DNA of 64,000 nt, from positions 2,581,501 to 2,645,500 of the forward strand of contig NZ_CP152017.1 of the NCBI RefSeq assembly GCF_038618305.1. Direction: 5' to 3'. A program made the position numbers and the translations under genes. The notes below the pieces were generated by a model that worked only from the letters and a program-made list of their open reading frames with translations, did no database searches and had not been told where the DNA came from. Source of the stretch: Sporosarcina sp. FSL K6-2383. GTDB taxonomy: Bacteria > Bacillota > Bacilli > Bacillales_A > Planococcaceae. Numbering within the stretch: position 1 is the first letter of the stretch; each line of letters starts with the position of its first letter. This document shows, piece by piece, positions 1 through 9,494 of the stretch.

Positions 1-449
1 TTCGCAAATGTAACTGCCTGTTTAAAGAGCTCGTTGAAAACAGTTCCTGTCGTCCCAATGTTTTGGCCCTCCAAGAAACTATCGCGTACTTGCCCGAGTA
101 TTTGTGTCTCACCAAGCACCATAGAATCGATACCTGCTGATACACGTAACAGATGCTCAATCGCCCCGTCACTTTCTTGGATAATCAAATGCGACGAAAA
201 AGACTCTAATGGTAAATCAAACCATTCAGCCAAAAAGTTTTTTACGTAATAACGTCCTGTATGCAATTGATCGACAACGGCATAAATTTCTGTCCGGTTA
301 CATGTCGATATAATGATATTTTCTAATATACTTTTTTGCTGTTGCAATGTTTGCATCGCTTGTGGCAGCTCCGATTCAATAAAAGATAATTTCTCTCTTA
401 TCTCAACGGGTGCCGTCCGGTGATTAACACCAACTACGATTGTATACAC
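1..449 (-). CDS. hemA: Glutamyl-tRNA reductase, N-terminal part (runs off the window)
   Basis: First enzyme of C5-pathway tetrapyrrole synthesis: it reduces glutamyl-tRNA(Glu) to glutamate-1-semialdehyde with NADPH. About 149 N-terminal residues are present; the rest lies left of the window. The frame reads [20 protein letters not shown] and contains the catalytic-Cys motif [10 protein letters not shown] and the conserved stretch [13 protein letters not shown]. The start is taken as GTG (447-449) because a GAAAGGTG Shine-Dalgarno lies about 10 bases upstream and the B. subtilis protein begins at the same point. It is probably the first gene of a hem operon going leftward. A PerR-like operator lies about 115 bases upstream, as for the hemAXCDBL operon in B. 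subtilis. Confidence 0.95.
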   Translation of the reverse strand, partial: MYTIVVGVNHRTAPVEIREKLSFIESELPQAMQTLQQQKSILENIIISTCNRTEIYAVVDQLHTGRYYVKNFLAEWFDLPLESFSSHLIIQESDGAIEHLLRVSAGIDSMVLGETQILGQVRDSFLEGQNIGTTGTVFNELFKQAVTFA

Positions 450-562
450 CAGGTGCCCACACCTTTCACATTCTATTCGTGATTATATTATATCATACGA
501 CAATTATTTCTCCTTAATAATTTGTGAACAACGTATGACTATGAACAGTTTTAACAGATAAT

Positions 563-577
563 TTATAATGATTCTAA
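563..577. promoter_or_regulatory. PerR-box-like operator upstream of hemA
   Basis: The plus strand reads TTATAATGATTCTAA, which matches the PerR box TTATAATNATTATAA at all but one position. In B. subtilis the hem operon belongs to the peroxide-sensing PerR regulon, so the position and sequence agree. No confident -35/-10 pair was placed. PerR or a Fur-family relative binding here is an inference. Confidence 0.7.
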
Positions 578-654
578 TCTATCTTAGTAGTTATTCCGTC
601 AAAATGCAAAACATCTGCACAGGCTAACGCCTCTAACCTGATAGCAGACAAATA

Positions 655-689
655 AAAAATCCGAAGATAATGATCACCCTCGGATTTTT
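655..689 (-). terminator. Intrinsic terminator after ysxC
   Basis: Arms AAAAATCCGA and TCGGATTTTT are perfectly complementary around a 15-base loop. On the minus strand the second arm ends in a T run just past the ysxC stop codon. It separates the lonA-ysxC unit from hemA. Confidence 0.8.
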
Positions 690-698
690 CCATATAGC

Positions 699-1280
699 TT
701 ACATTCTACTTTCGATTTCTCGCCAAGCTTCTTCCATACCAATCCCTTTTTCAGCTGAAAACATAATAAGGGAATCAAAGCTTCTCATCTGAAGTGTTTC
801 TCGTACAATTTTCAAGTGCTTATCCCATTTCCCTTTTGGAATCTTGTCAGCTTTTGTCGCAACAATAATCGCAGGGATATTATAATTCACCAAAAAGTCG
901 TACATCAAACAATCATCCTTAGTCGGTGGATGACGTAAATCCACAATTTGAATGACAGCACGCAAATGCTCGCGCTCCACCATATATTGTTGGATGAATT
1001 TCCCCCATGTTTCACGAGATGACTTCGATACTTTTGCATAGCCATATCCCGGGACATCAACGAAAAATAACTGCTCTTCAATTTTATAAAAATTCAGCGT
1101 TTGCGTCTTGCCTGGCTTTGAAGACGTACGAGCAAGACTTTTTCTGCCAATCATCTTATTGATAAATGACGACTTTCCCACATTCGATCGTCCTGCAAGC
1201 GCAAACTCTGGGTATCCTTCAGATGGATATTGTTCTGGCCTCACGGCACTCATAATCATTTCAACGTTATGGACTTTCAT
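699..1280 (-). CDS. ysxC: Ribosome biogenesis GTP-binding protein YsxC/EngB
   Basis: Essential TRAFAC-class GTPase of the EngB family that assists assembly of the 50S ribosomal subunit. All G motifs are visible: G1 GRSNVGKS (residues 30-37), G3 DVPG (75-78), G4 TKAD (142-145) and G5 SAE (175-177). The length of 193 aa is normal for the family. The start codon overlaps the lonA stop by four bases, so translation is probably coupled to lonA as in other Bacillales. A terminator follows directly. Confidence 0.97.
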   Translation of the reverse strand: MKVHNVEMIMSAVRPEQYPSEGYPEFALAGRSNVGKSSFINKMIGRKSLARTSSKPGKTQTLNFYKIEEQLFFVDVPGYGYAKVSKSSRETWGKFIQQYMVEREHLRAVIQIVDLRHPPTKDDCLMYDFLVNYNIPAIIVATKADKIPKGKWDKHLKIVRETLQMRSFDSLIMFSAEKGIGMEEAWREIESRM

Positions 1281-3601
1281 GTTGAAGATTCCTCCAATGC
1301 TATATCGAGAACTTCTTCGGCGTCTGAAACAAGTTTAAAGGTCAACTCTTTCCGAACACTTTCTGGAATATCTTCGATGTCGCGCTCATTTTCACTCGGC
1401 AAGATAATTGTCGTCAAGCCAGCACGATGGGCACTTAGTGTTTTCTCTTTCACGCCACCAATCGGTAACACACGGCCGCGTAGCGTAATTTCACCAGTCA
1501 TACCAACCTCACGACGCACAGGTCGCTTCGTCAACGCTGATACTAGTGCAGTGGCAATTGTTACACCTGCCGATGGACCATCTTTCGGAATTGCGCCTTC
1601 CGGAACATGTATATGGATATCATACGATTCATGGAATTTTGGGTCAATCCCAAACTCTTCTGTTTTTGAACGCACATACGATAATGCAGTTTGCGCAGAC
1701 TCCTTCATCACATCGCCAAGTTTCCCAGTTAGGATCAGTTTTCCTTTCCCAGGTGATAAAGAAACTTCGATTTGCAACGTATCGCCACCCACCTGCGTAT
1801 AAGCAAGTCCTGTTGCCACACCGATTTGATTCACCGTCTCTGCCTGACCGTAGCGAACTTTCTTTTTGCCGATTAATGATTCAAGCGTTTTCGGACTAAC
1901 CGTCACACTTTTCTTCTCACCCGTTACAATCTGTTTCGCGGCTTTACGACAAATACCTGCGATTTCACGCTCTAAACCACGCACACCAGCTTCTCGCGTA
2001 TAATACCTAACAATATCTAGAATCGCTGGATCACTAATACGAACTTGCGACTTCTTTAACCCATGCTCCTTCAACTGTTTCGGAATCAAATGATTTTTCG
2101 CAATCGAACATTTCTCAATTTCTGTATAGCCAGCAATCGAAATGATTTCCATCCGATCTCTAAGGGGTCCTGGAATCGCACTCAAATCATTCGCAGTCGC
2201 AATGAATAACACATTTGACAAATTATATGGCTCTTCAATGTAATGGTCACTAAAAGAATTATTCTGCTCTGGATCAAGTACCTCAAGCATCGCAGACGAT
2301 GGATCACCGCGGAAGTCATTTGACATCTTATCGATTTCATCGAGAAGGAAAACAGGATTGATCGTCCCTGCTTTTTTCATGCCTTGAATAATTCGACCAG
2401 GCATCGCGCCTACATAGGTCCGTCTATGACCACGTATTTCAGACTCATCACGTACGCCACCTAGCGATATACGAACGAATTTCCTGCCGAGTGATTCAGC
2501 AATCGACCGTGCAAGAGACGTTTTCCCGACTCCTGGGGGGCCACCCAAACATAAAATAGGACCGCGCAACGAATTGGTCATTTGTCGAACTGCTAAATAT
2601 TCCAAAATCCGCTCCTTGACAGTTTCCAATCCATCATGATCACGGTTTAAAATCTCCTCTGAACGATTAATATCCAGCTGATCTTTCGAGGCATCAGACC
2701 AAGGTAAAGAAACCAACCAATCAATGTAATTTCGGATAATACCACTTTCAGCTGCAGCGGATGGAATCTTTTCATACCTGTCAAGCTCACGCAACGCCGC
2801 TTCCTTGACCCCTTCCGGCATATTCACTTCCTCAATCCGTTCAGTTAACTCCGCAACTTCCAGACCTTTTCCGTCCTTATCGCCAAGTTCAGTTTGAATG
2901 GCCTTCATCTGCTCGCGCAAATAAAATTCCTTTTGCGTTCTCTCCATCGCTTCCTTGACACGCTCATTAATCTTGCGTTCAAGGTTCAGTACTTCTTGCT
3001 CATTGTAAAGCCTTGTAATCAACCATTCCAGACGTTCATTAACATCGGTCATTTCAAGAACTTCCTGCTTCGCGATTAGTTTAAGCGGCAAATGAGAAGC
3101 CACCATATCTGCCAATCTTCCCGGCTCCGCAATGGCAGCGACCGAATCATACGTTTCTTTCGTTACTTTCTTAGAAATCTTCGAGTATTTCTTGAAATAT
3201 GTAAGCAACGTCCGCATCAGGGCTTCTGATTCAGCATCTTTTTCCTCATCATCTGGGTAGCCCATCACTTCAACGATCGGATACAGATCTGCTTCTTCGT
3301 AATTCGACCACTCTGCACGCTCTACCCCTTCAATGAGTACCCGATACGTACCATTCGGTAGCTGCGTCAATGACTTTACTAAAGCCAGCGTACCAACTTC
3401 ATACAGGTCCTCCGGCTCGGGGTTTTCAATACTGATATCCTTTTGTGTTGCTAGAAAAATCAGATTGTCCTGCGCAATCGCATGTTCAATTGCAAAAACA
3501 GAACGTTCTCTTCCCACATCAATATGTAAAATAAGTGATGGGTAGACGAGTAACCCACGTAACGGTAGTACTGGTATGTTTGTTCTCTTATTTGTTGTCA
3601 T
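1277..3601 (-). CDS. lonA: ATP-dependent Lon protease (LonA)
   Basis: Soluble AAA+ serine protease that degrades misfolded and regulatory proteins. The 774 aa show the LAN substrate-binding domain (about 8-200), the AAA+ module with Walker [10 protein letters not shown] (353-361) and Walker B FLLDEIDK, and the C-terminal protease domain with the Ser in KDGPSAG (about 677) and the Lys in GGVKEK (about 718) forming the catalytic dyad. There is no transmembrane insertion, so it is LonA and not LonB. The ATG has a GGAGGTG site 8 bases upstream. A TATAAT at 3638-3643 (minus strand) may be its -10. No CtsR-type GTCAAA repeat is visible upstream. Confidence 0.97.
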   Translation of the reverse strand: MTTNKRTNIPVLPLRGLLVYPSLILHIDVGRERSVFAIEHAIAQDNLIFLATQKDISIENPEPEDLYEVGTLALVKSLTQLPNGTYRVLIEGVERAEWSNYEEADLYPIVEVMGYPDDEEKDAESEALMRTLLTYFKKYSKISKKVTKETYDSVAAIAEPGRLADMVASHLPLKLIAKQEVLEMTDVNERLEWLITRLYNEQEVLNLERKINERVKEAMERTQKEFYLREQMKAIQTELGDKDGKGLEVAELTERIEEVNMPEGVKEAALRELDRYEKIPSAAAESGIIRNYIDWLVSLPWSDASKDQLDINRSEEILNRDHDGLETVKERILEYLAVRQMTNSLRGPILCLGGPPGVGKTSLARSIAESLGRKFVRISLGGVRDESEIRGHRRTYVGAMPGRIIQGMKKAGTINPVFLLDEIDKMSNDFRGDPSSAMLEVLDPEQNNSFSDHYIEEPYNLSNVLFIATANDLSAIPGPLRDRMEIISIAGYTEIEKCSIAKNHLIPKQLKEHGLKKSQVRISDPAILDIVRYYTREAGVRGLEREIAGICRKAAKQIVTGEKKSVTVSPKTLESLIGKKKVRYGQAETVNQIGVATGLAYTQVGGDTLQIEVSLSPGKGKLILTGKLGDVMKESAQTALSYVRSKTEEFGIDPKFHESYDIHIHVPEGAIPKDGPSAGVTIATALVSALTKRPVRREVGMTGEITLRGRVLPIGGVKEKTLSAHRAGLTTIILPSENERDIEDIPESVRKELTFKLVSDAEEVLDIALEESST

Positions 3602-3651
3602 GTGGAAGTCACCTCCATGAGTTATGTATAACTAGACATTATAGTATGTGG

Positions 3652-3705
3652 AAAAAAAAGCTGACGACCGATGAGCGCATTTGTACGCGCGTCGTCGGAG
3701 TCAGC
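3652..3705 (-). terminator. Intrinsic terminator after clpX
   Basis: On the minus strand a GC-rich imperfect hairpin (GCTGAC..GACGAC pairing with GTCGTCAGC) is followed by eight T. It lies between clpX and lonA and overlaps the region where the lonA promoter would be expected. Confidence 0.75.
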
Positions 3706-3719
3706 TCAACCTTCAGGCG

Positions 3720-4988
3720 TTACGCCGAATTTTTCTCAGGATCCAAGTCGACAGAAGAACCGTCTTCCCTTAACAGGATAGGTGTTGATTCTCCAGTGAC
3801 AGAACCTTTTGTAATGACACATTCCGTTACTTCTTCTAAAGAAGGCAGTTCGTACATTACATCTAACATAATATTTTCGATAATAGAACGCAATCCACGA
3901 GCACCTGTTTTTCGTTCAATCGCCTCTTTGGCAATTTCTAGTAATGCATCATCTTCAAAACGAAGAGCTACATCATCAAGTTCAAACATCTTCTGATATT
4001 GCTTAACAATTGCATTTTTAGGAATCGTTAAGATTTGACGAAGCGTGTCTTCGCTCAACTGTTCCAACGTAGCGATAACAGGTAAGCGGCCGATGAACTC
4101 CGGTATCAAGCCAAAACGTTGAAGATCTTCTGGGATCAATCTCGCAAGCAGGGATTGGTCTTCTTTCAATACCTTCTTCTGCTCTGTACCAAAACCAATG
4201 ACCTTTTGCCCGATGCGACGTTTAATAATATCTTCGATTCCATCGAAAGCTCCCCCTACGATAAAGAGGATATTCGTTGTATCGATTTGGATAAATTCTT
4301 GATGTGGATGCTTACGCCCACCCTGTGGCGGTACGCTCGCAACAGTTCCTTCAAGAATTTTAAGAAGTGCCTGTTGGACACCTTCACCTGATACATCACG
4401 TGTAATCGATGCATTTTCGGATTTACGGGCGACTTTATCGATTTCATCGATATAAATAATCCCTTTTTCTGCACGATCAACATCATAATCAGCCGCTTGA
4501 ATCAGTTTTAACAAAATGTTTTCAACATCTTCTCCGACATACCCTGCCTCTGTCAATGATGTAGCATCTGCAATCGCAAATGGAACATCAAGGATTCTTG
4601 CAAGTGTTTGAGCAAGTAATGTTTTACCGCTTCCAGTAGGTCCGATTAGAACGATATTAGATTTCGACAGCTCCACATCATCAATCTTACTGTTCGAATT
4701 AACACGCTTATAATGGTTATAGACAGCAACTGCCAAAGATTTTTTTGCACGATCCTGCCCAATCAAATAATCATTGAGTATGCTTTGTATTTCTTTCGGT
4801 TTTGGAACGTCTTTCAATTCGAAACCTTCTTCGAGTCCGACTTCCTCTTCAACGATTTCCGCACAAAGTTCAACACATTCATCACAAATATAGACGCCTT
4901 GCCCAGCGACTAGCTTACGAACCTGCTCCTGGGATTTCCCGCAAAAAGAACAGTTGAAGTTATCTTTTTCATCGTTAAATTTGAACAT
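3720..4988 (-). CDS. clpX: ATP-dependent Clp protease ATP-binding subunit ClpX
   Basis: AAA+ unfoldase that feeds substrates to ClpP. The 422 aa carry the N-terminal C4 zinc-binding domain (Cys 13, 16, 35, 38), Walker A GPTGSGKT (116-123), the pore loop GYVGED and Walker [10 protein letters not shown]. The frame is open to a GTG at 4997, but the ATG at 4986-4988 gives the family N-terminus MFKFN and has an AGGGGTG site 6 bases upstream, so it is preferred. It is flanked by tig upstream and lonA downstream, as in B. subtilis. ClpP is not encoded in the window. Confidence 0.97.
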   Translation of the reverse strand: MFKFNDEKDNFNCSFCGKSQEQVRKLVAGQGVYICDECVELCAEIVEEEVGLEEGFELKDVPKPKEIQSILNDYLIGQDRAKKSLAVAVYNHYKRVNSNSKIDDVELSKSNIVLIGPTGSGKTLLAQTLARILDVPFAIADATSLTEAGYVGEDVENILLKLIQAADYDVDRAEKGIIYIDEIDKVARKSENASITRDVSGEGVQQALLKILEGTVASVPPQGGRKHPHQEFIQIDTTNILFIVGGAFDGIEDIIKRRIGQKVIGFGTEQKKVLKEDQSLLARLIPEDLQRFGLIPEFIGRLPVIATLEQLSEDTLRQILTIPKNAIVKQYQKMFELDDVALRFEDDALLEIAKEAIERKTGARGLRSIIENIMLDVMYELPSLEEVTECVITKGSVTGESTPILLREDGSSVDLDPEKNSA

Positions 4989-5095
4989 TATGCTCACCCC
5001 TATTCAAGTGACAATCTTACAAGATTCCCCGATTATAATCAACTAATTAGAATTTGTACCACTATGTAAGAAAGTATATTTTTTATCTTTCTATG

Positions 5096-5124
5096 AAAAA
5101 CAAGGTACGGTCTTCCGTACCTTG
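5096..5124 (-). terminator. Intrinsic terminator after tig
   Basis: Perfect 10-bp arms CAAGGTACGG / CCGTACCTTG flank a 4-base loop and are followed by five T on the minus strand, just after the tig stop codon. Confidence 0.9.
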
Positions 5125-5140
5125 TCCTTATTCCACATTA

Positions 5141-6427
5141 TTATTCAGTAATTTTTGCGTTTTCAACAAGAAACTCAACTGTGTTATTGAAACGAAGATC
5201 ATTTTCAAGAACTTTAGTTCCACCAAGTGTCTTCTTGATTTGCTCAATTTCCATGCCAAATTGTTCAGACATTTTTTCAAGCTCAGCGTTGATATCTTCT
5301 TCTGTTACTTCGATATTTTCCGCTGCCCCAATTGCTTCAAGCACTAATGAAACGCGGACGCGGTTTAGTGCATCGTCTTTCATCTGTTCGCGAAGAGCTT
5401 CTTCGTTTTGACCTGAGAATTGGAAGTAAAGCTCCATGTTCATACCTTGCTGTTGAAGGCGTTGTCCGAATTCGTCCATCATACGATCCGTTTCAGATGT
5501 GATCATCACTTCTGGAATGTCGATTTCTGCATTGCGTGCAGCTGCTTCAACAAGATCGTCACGAAGTGCTGTTTCAGAAGCAGATTTCTTATCGTCCGCT
5601 GTTCTTTCTTTCAACTTCGTACGCAATGCTTCAAGGCTATCAACTTCTTCATCGATTTCTTTTGCCAATTCATCATCAAGTGCCGGAATTTCTTTTGCTT
5701 TAATTTCATGTACTTTCACTTTGAATACTGCTGGTTGGCCTGCAAGCTCTGCCGCATGGTATTCTTCAGGGAATGTAATTTCGATGTCTTTGTCTTCGCC
5801 TATTTTCATACCAACCATTTGCTCTTCAAAGCCAGGGATAAATGAGTTAGAACCAATTTCAAGCTCATATTGCTCAGCTTTACCGCCTTCGAATGCTTCG
5901 CCATTCGCAAATCCTTCAAAGTCAAGCTTCACTGTATCACCGTTTTCGACAGCGCCATCTTCTTTAATTACCAATTCAGCGAATGCTTTTTGGCTTTCTT
6001 GAAGTTGTTCTTCGATTTCTTCATCTGTTACTGTCGTTTCTTGACGTGTCGCTTCAAGACCTTTGTAGTCTCCAAGTTTCACTTCTGGTTTCAATGTAAT
6101 AACCGCTTTGAAAATAAGCGCTTTGCCTTTTTCCATTTGCTCGACATCAATTTCAGGGCGGTCAATTGGTTCAACATCCGCTTCTTCGATTGCTTTTGCG
6201 TAAGCTTCTGGAAGGATGAAGTCAAGTGCATCATTGTAAAGTGATTCTACACCGTACATTTTTTCAAACATCGGACGTGGCATTTTACCTTTACGGAATC
6301 CAGGTGCTTGAACTTGTTTTACAACTTTTTTAAAAGCTTTGTCAATACCTGCTGTTACTTCTTCAGCTGGAACCTCAACTGTTAGTGTACCTGTATTACC
6401 TTCGTGTTTTTCCCATTTAACTGACAT
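5141..6427 (-). CDS. tig: Trigger factor (ribosome-associated chaperone and prolyl isomerase)
   Basis: Binds nascent chains at the ribosome exit tunnel. The 428 aa have the usual order: ribosome-binding N-domain with the signature [10 protein letters not shown] (about 43-52), the FKBP-type PPIase domain (about 160-245) and a long helical C-terminal substrate-binding domain. The start is the ATG at 6425-6427, preceded by GGAGG 9 bases upstream; the frame is open ten codons further but those codons have no support. It is followed by its own terminator and then clpX. Confidence 0.97.
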   Translation of the reverse strand: MSVKWEKHEGNTGTLTVEVPAEEVTAGIDKAFKKVVKQVQAPGFRKGKMPRPMFEKMYGVESLYNDALDFILPEAYAKAIEEADVEPIDRPEIDVEQMEKGKALIFKAVITLKPEVKLGDYKGLEATRQETTVTDEEIEEQLQESQKAFAELVIKEDGAVENGDTVKLDFEGFANGEAFEGGKAEQYELEIGSNSFIPGFEEQMVGMKIGEDKDIEITFPEEYHAAELAGQPAVFKVKVHEIKAKEIPALDDELAKEIDEEVDSLEALRTKLKERTADDKKSASETALRDDLVEAAARNAEIDIPEVMITSETDRMMDEFGQRLQQQGMNMELYFQFSGQNEEALREQMKDDALNRVRVSLVLEAIGAAENIEVTEEDINAELEKMSEQFGMEIEQIKKTLGGTKVLENDLRFNNTVEFLVENAKITE

Positions 6428-6527
6428 AATTAAATACCTCCGAATCATTTTGGCCAATATGTTTTCGTACTTATATACTCATTGACAACCCTTACAGTAT
6501 ATCATAGTCTTTGCATCTTTCAACAGA

Positions 6528-6683
6528 TTTAATTTGATTCAACAGAAGTCTCTCACTTCTATTTAAGTCGCGGGATGAATGGTAAATATGCATTCAATCT
6601 AAGTCGACTTTCAAACCCTATTGAATCAAATTAAAGGATGTCACAGATTTTCGATTTAGCTCGAAAAAATCTGGACGCAATTA
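6528..6683 (-). repeat. Structured dispersed repeat, copy R1 (variant)
   Basis: This copy lies between tig and the TPR gene, touching the TPR stop codon. It keeps the core GGATGTCACAGATTTT and AAATCTGGACGCAATTA (6636-6682), which fold into the family's central stem. Beyond that core is a hairpin with perfect 15-bp arms (6528-6542 and 6621-6635) that encloses further nested pairings such as AAGTCG/CGACTT. It lacks the outer ACGCC/GGCGT hairpin and the GCCGGAGGC segment found in other copies, so it is a partial or divergent member. Function is unknown. Confidence 0.65.
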
Positions 6684-6685
6684 CT

Positions 6686-7660
6686 TTACAAATCATCCAA
6701 ATCACTATCGACTTGTTGGATCAGTTTGTATAATTCTGTCTCCGGCAATGAGTCCCCCGAAAACAAGCTTTCTATGTAGTTGACATATGCGACAGCCACT
6801 TCATAGGCTGAGTATTCACCCCAACCGAACGGAAATGCAGTAATAGCGAACTTTTCAATCAAACCACGCGCCATTTCTAAACGCGACGGATCTTTGAGTA
6901 ACAGCTTCTCTATCTCCTCAAGCACATCACCAGTTAAATCATCGTGACCAGGCAATGTCATTTCAGGAAGATTAATCGTCAGCTCCCGACCAAATTTCCG
7001 CACAGTGATGTCCTCCGTATAGCCCGCTTCGTACAATAGCGCTAGCGCAAACGAAATAACGAGCGGCGCAATATCTTCCTGCTCGGCAATGGCTACTAAC
7101 TGCGGAATCATTTCCGACAAATCCAGCCCTTCAATAGAAGCAAGTGCATACTGCTGTTGCATTTTGTCCATCGCATTGAATTCCTCCAATGTGAAAGACT
7201 TAACAGATTGAGTCTGGTCTTCCTCAAAATAGCGGTTGGATAACCGACCGTTCAATTCACGTAAATAATTAAATTTTTGTAGCATTTCCTTTGGAACAAT
7301 TCCCTCGCCAATCAACGTATCTATTGTCATTTCAACTTCCTCATATTCCTGCAATTGAATACTAATCGTTAAATAGAGCTCCATCGCATCAATATAATCC
7401 GTTGCCCCACTATGCAGCAGCCTTGCTGCAATTTCCTTCGCACGCTCAAACTCTTTTATTTCATAAAGGGCAACAGCGTATGGGCCAAGAAATTCAGGGT
7501 AATCAGGCTCATACAAAATAGCCTGGTCAAATACACTGACTGCTTCATCGAAATTCGACTGTTCCACAGAGACCAGCCCTTGTTCAACAAGTTTTTCATA
7601 TGTACCCGGGAAGACAATTACATTTTCCGTTTTCCGAATTCTTCCGTATTTCCTACGCAC
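6686..7660 (-). CDS. TPR-repeat protein, YsoA-like
   Basis: A soluble protein of 324 aa built mostly from helices. The first 90 residues look like tetratricopeptide repeats, for example the blocks around LVEQGLVSVEQSNFDEAVSV and YAVALYEIKEFERAKEIA. The C-terminal half is a less typical helical domain. The position directly upstream of tig matches ysoA of B. subtilis. Three in-frame GTG codons are possible; the one at 7658-7660 is preferred because AAGGTG lies 6 bases upstream. No enzymatic motif is visible and the function is unknown; TPR proteins usually mediate protein contacts. Confidence 0.8.
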   Translation of the reverse strand: MRRKYGRIRKTENVIVFPGTYEKLVEQGLVSVEQSNFDEAVSVFDQAILYEPDYPEFLGPYAVALYEIKEFERAKEIAARLLHSGATDYIDAMELYLTISIQLQEYEEVEMTIDTLIGEGIVPKEMLQKFNYLRELNGRLSNRYFEEDQTQSVKSFTLEEFNAMDKMQQQYALASIEGLDLSEMIPQLVAIAEQEDIAPLVISFALALLYEAGYTEDITVRKFGRELTINLPEMTLPGHDDLTGDVLEEIEKLLLKDPSRLEMARGLIEKFAITAFPFGWGEYSAYEVAVAYVNYIESLFSGDSLPETELYKLIQQVDSDLDDL

Positions 7661-7736
7661 CACGCTCACCTTCTTTCATCATACTACTCACTATAGCATA
7701 GCAATTTCCATTTTGAAATTGATACAATCGAACAAG

Positions 7737-7766
7737 AAAACGCCACTCGCTTGTGACGAGGGCGCT
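7737..7766 (-). terminator. Possible terminator after the nag/SIS operon
   Basis: On the minus strand CGCCCTCG and CGAGTGGCG form a stem with one bulged base around a short loop, followed by TTTTC. It lies downstream of the SIS-domain gene, beyond the repeat element R2. Confidence 0.5.
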
Positions 7767-7780
7767 GATTGTTCCTATTA

Positions 7781-7978
7781 TCAATCACGCCTCGGCGTGA
7801 TTGCGTCCAGATTTTTAATTGAGCTTGAGGCCCACAGGAAGTTGGTCATGCAGTTGTTGCGACAGGACGTCGCGAACTTAGACTGCCTTCTTTATAACTC
7901 CCTTCAAAATCTGTGACATCCGCCGGAGGCTTAACTTAATTCAGTAGGGGGTTGGACCCCCTGCTGAATTAAGTTAAA
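7781..7978 (+). repeat. Structured dispersed repeat, copy R2 (long form)
   Basis: Full member of the family. Hairpin 1 has arms CAATCACGCC/GGCGTGATTG around TC. Then follow GCGTCCAGATTTT and its partner AAAATCTGTGACATC (central stem), CGCCGGAGGC, and a terminal hairpin with about 23-bp arms (7931-7977). The loop of the central stem carries roughly 70 extra bases with their own nested stem (GCAGT/ACTGC, GCGAC/GTCGC) that replace the CTCAATTG of the short copies. The terminal hairpin overlaps the stop codon of the SIS gene on the opposite strand. Confidence 0.75.
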
Positions 7979-8705
7979 AGTGAATACGATTAGAATATTT
8001 TGCGATCATTCGCTCGTTATGAGCTGCGCTTCCATCTATATTGCTACTTTTAAAGACAGGTGGTTCCTGACCATCGGCAATCATAATCTCCATTACACGG
8101 TTAAAGGTTGCGTGAAGAAGTAAGTTTGCCATAATACTAGAAGCTGGACCATAGAGCAGCTCACCGGATGTCAAAAGTCCATCTCCGAGTGGCACATGCG
8201 TATTTAACTGATCTTCCACAGCATCCTCCAGCCGCTTGCCTGATGGATGTCTAGAAGGCTGAATAGCTGCGTCATAATAAAGCGATTGAATGGAAACGGT
8301 ATACGCTCCACTCTGTCTCGCCTTATTTGCCACATCAATCGGTACTGGATTACGACCCGAAGTCGAAATAACAATTACTGTATCATCTGGACGAAAATCG
8401 AGTTGGTCTTCAAATGTTTGTATAAACGCAGCATCCTTCTCATGCGCAGAAGCTTTTGTCGCTCCTTTATGTAGCATAAGAGATTCGATAAAAATCGGTT
8501 GTACAGGCACTAAACCACCCGCGCGAAAATAAGATTCTTCTGCAATCAAATGCGAATGCCCACAGCCAAACAACTGAATAATACCGCCACGTTCAAGACG
8601 TTTCGCAATTTCAACCGCTACTTTTTCAATCGTTTGCTGTTCCTCACTCGAAACTTCTTGCATCAACGTGTCAATGCCTTCAAAATATGGATTCACTGTA
8701 CTCAT
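7974..8705 (-). CDS. SIS-domain sugar-phosphate protein (UPF0309 type)
   Basis: Phosphosugar-binding SIS fold, related to the isomerase domains of GlmS and to MurQ. Visible motifs are FGCGHSH (about 46-52) and VIVISTSGRNPVP (about 112-124), the latter a typical SIS sugar-phosphate loop. It is the third gene after nagA and nagB, so a role in amino-sugar phosphate handling is likely; the substrate is unknown. The ATG at 8703-8705 is only one base from AGGGGG, so a GTG at 8696 (spacing 10) may be the true start. Length is 243 aa from the ATG. The stop codon lies inside the terminal hairpin of repeat R2. Confidence 0.85.
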   Translation of the reverse strand: MSTVNPYFEGIDTLMQEVSSEEQQTIEKVAVEIAKRLERGGIIQLFGCGHSHLIAEESYFRAGGLVPVQPIFIESLMLHKGATKASAHEKDAAFIQTFEDQLDFRPDDTVIVISTSGRNPVPIDVANKARQSGAYTVSIQSLYYDAAIQPSRHPSGKRLEDAVEDQLNTHVPLGDGLLTSGELLYGPASSIMANLLLHATFNRVMEIMIADGQEPPVFKSSNIDGSAAHNERMIAKYSNRIHF

Positions 8706-8765
8706 ACCCCCTAACTTCACTTATGGGACTTATAACAATCCGCTCAAAACATAGGCTGATTGAAA

Positions 8766-9494
8766 TCAGACTAAGCTATAGGCGTCTTTATCAACAATTA
8801 GCGTTACATCATCATGATTCCATAAATAAGAAGCTGGGAAATCTTGTGAGATTTCTTTGCTCAACAATTGCTTCACAGCTTCCGCTTTGCTTGTTCCTGA
8901 AGCAATCAAAACGATTTTTTTGCTTTTCAATATAGATTTAATACCTGTAGTGACAGCATGTGTTGGCACATCATCAATTGACGGGAAGAAACGTGCATTA
9001 CTTTCACGAGTAGATGCCACTAGTTCAACGACATGCGTCAAGCTTTCCGGATCTGTTCCCGGCTCATTAAAGCCAATATGTCCATTTGTACCGATTCCAA
9101 GAATTTGCAAATTAATTGGACCGACACTGTCAATAATTTCTTCATAACGCACACATTCCTCTTCTGGCGACACAGCCATTCCATTCGGCACATACGTATT
9201 GTCAATCGCAATATCAATGTGGTTGAATAGGTTTTCAGCCATAAATGTATGGTAACTTTCTGAATGGTCTGTTGGCAAACCAATATACTCATCTAGATTA
9301 ATCGTATTCACATTTTTATAAGATACGCCACGTGTTTTAACACCCTCGATTAAGCTTTTATACATTCCGACTGGTGTTGAACCTGTTGCTAGCCCAAGAA
9401 CAGATTGAGCGTTTTCAAGAACCTGTGCCTCTACTAATTGAGCTGCCTGTGCACTTGCTTCATCATAATTATCAAATACTAATACTTTCATCAT
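8766..9494 (-). CDS. nagB: Glucosamine-6-phosphate deaminase
   Basis: Converts glucosamine-6-phosphate to fructose-6-phosphate and ammonia, linking N-acetylglucosamine use to glycolysis. The 242 aa show GLATGSTPVGMY (substrate phosphate loop, about 34-45), the conserved NLDEYIGL (about 65-72) with the catalytic Asp, and GIGTNGHIGFNEPG (about 132-145) with the catalytic His. The start overlaps the nagA stop by four bases, so the two genes are translationally coupled. A SIS-domain gene follows about 60 bases downstream. Confidence 0.97.
   Translation of the reverse strand: MMKVLVFDNYDEASAQAAQLVEAQVLENAQSVLGLATGSTPVGMYKSLIEGVKTRGVSYKNVNTINLDEYIGLPTDHSESYHTFMAENLFNHIDIAIDNTYVPNGMAVSPEEECVRYEEIIDSVGPINLQILGIGTNGHIGFNEPGTDPESLTHVVELVASTRESNARFFPSIDDVPTHAVTTGIKSILKSKKIVLIASGTSKAEAVKQLLSKEISQDFPASYLWNHDDVTLIVDKDAYSLV

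Noticed and set aside
3602-3719. CtsR box before lonA
   Set aside because: No GTCAAA heptad direct repeat is visible, although lonA is CtsR-controlled in B. subtilis.
7713-7916. 67-codon plus-strand frame
   Set aside because: It lies within repeat R2 and a terminator-like hairpin; composition is not protein-like and no Shine-Dalgarno is present.
7781-7978. CRISPR-like repeat
   Set aside because: The R elements are dispersed single copies, not arrays with spacers; no cas genes are present anywhere in the window.
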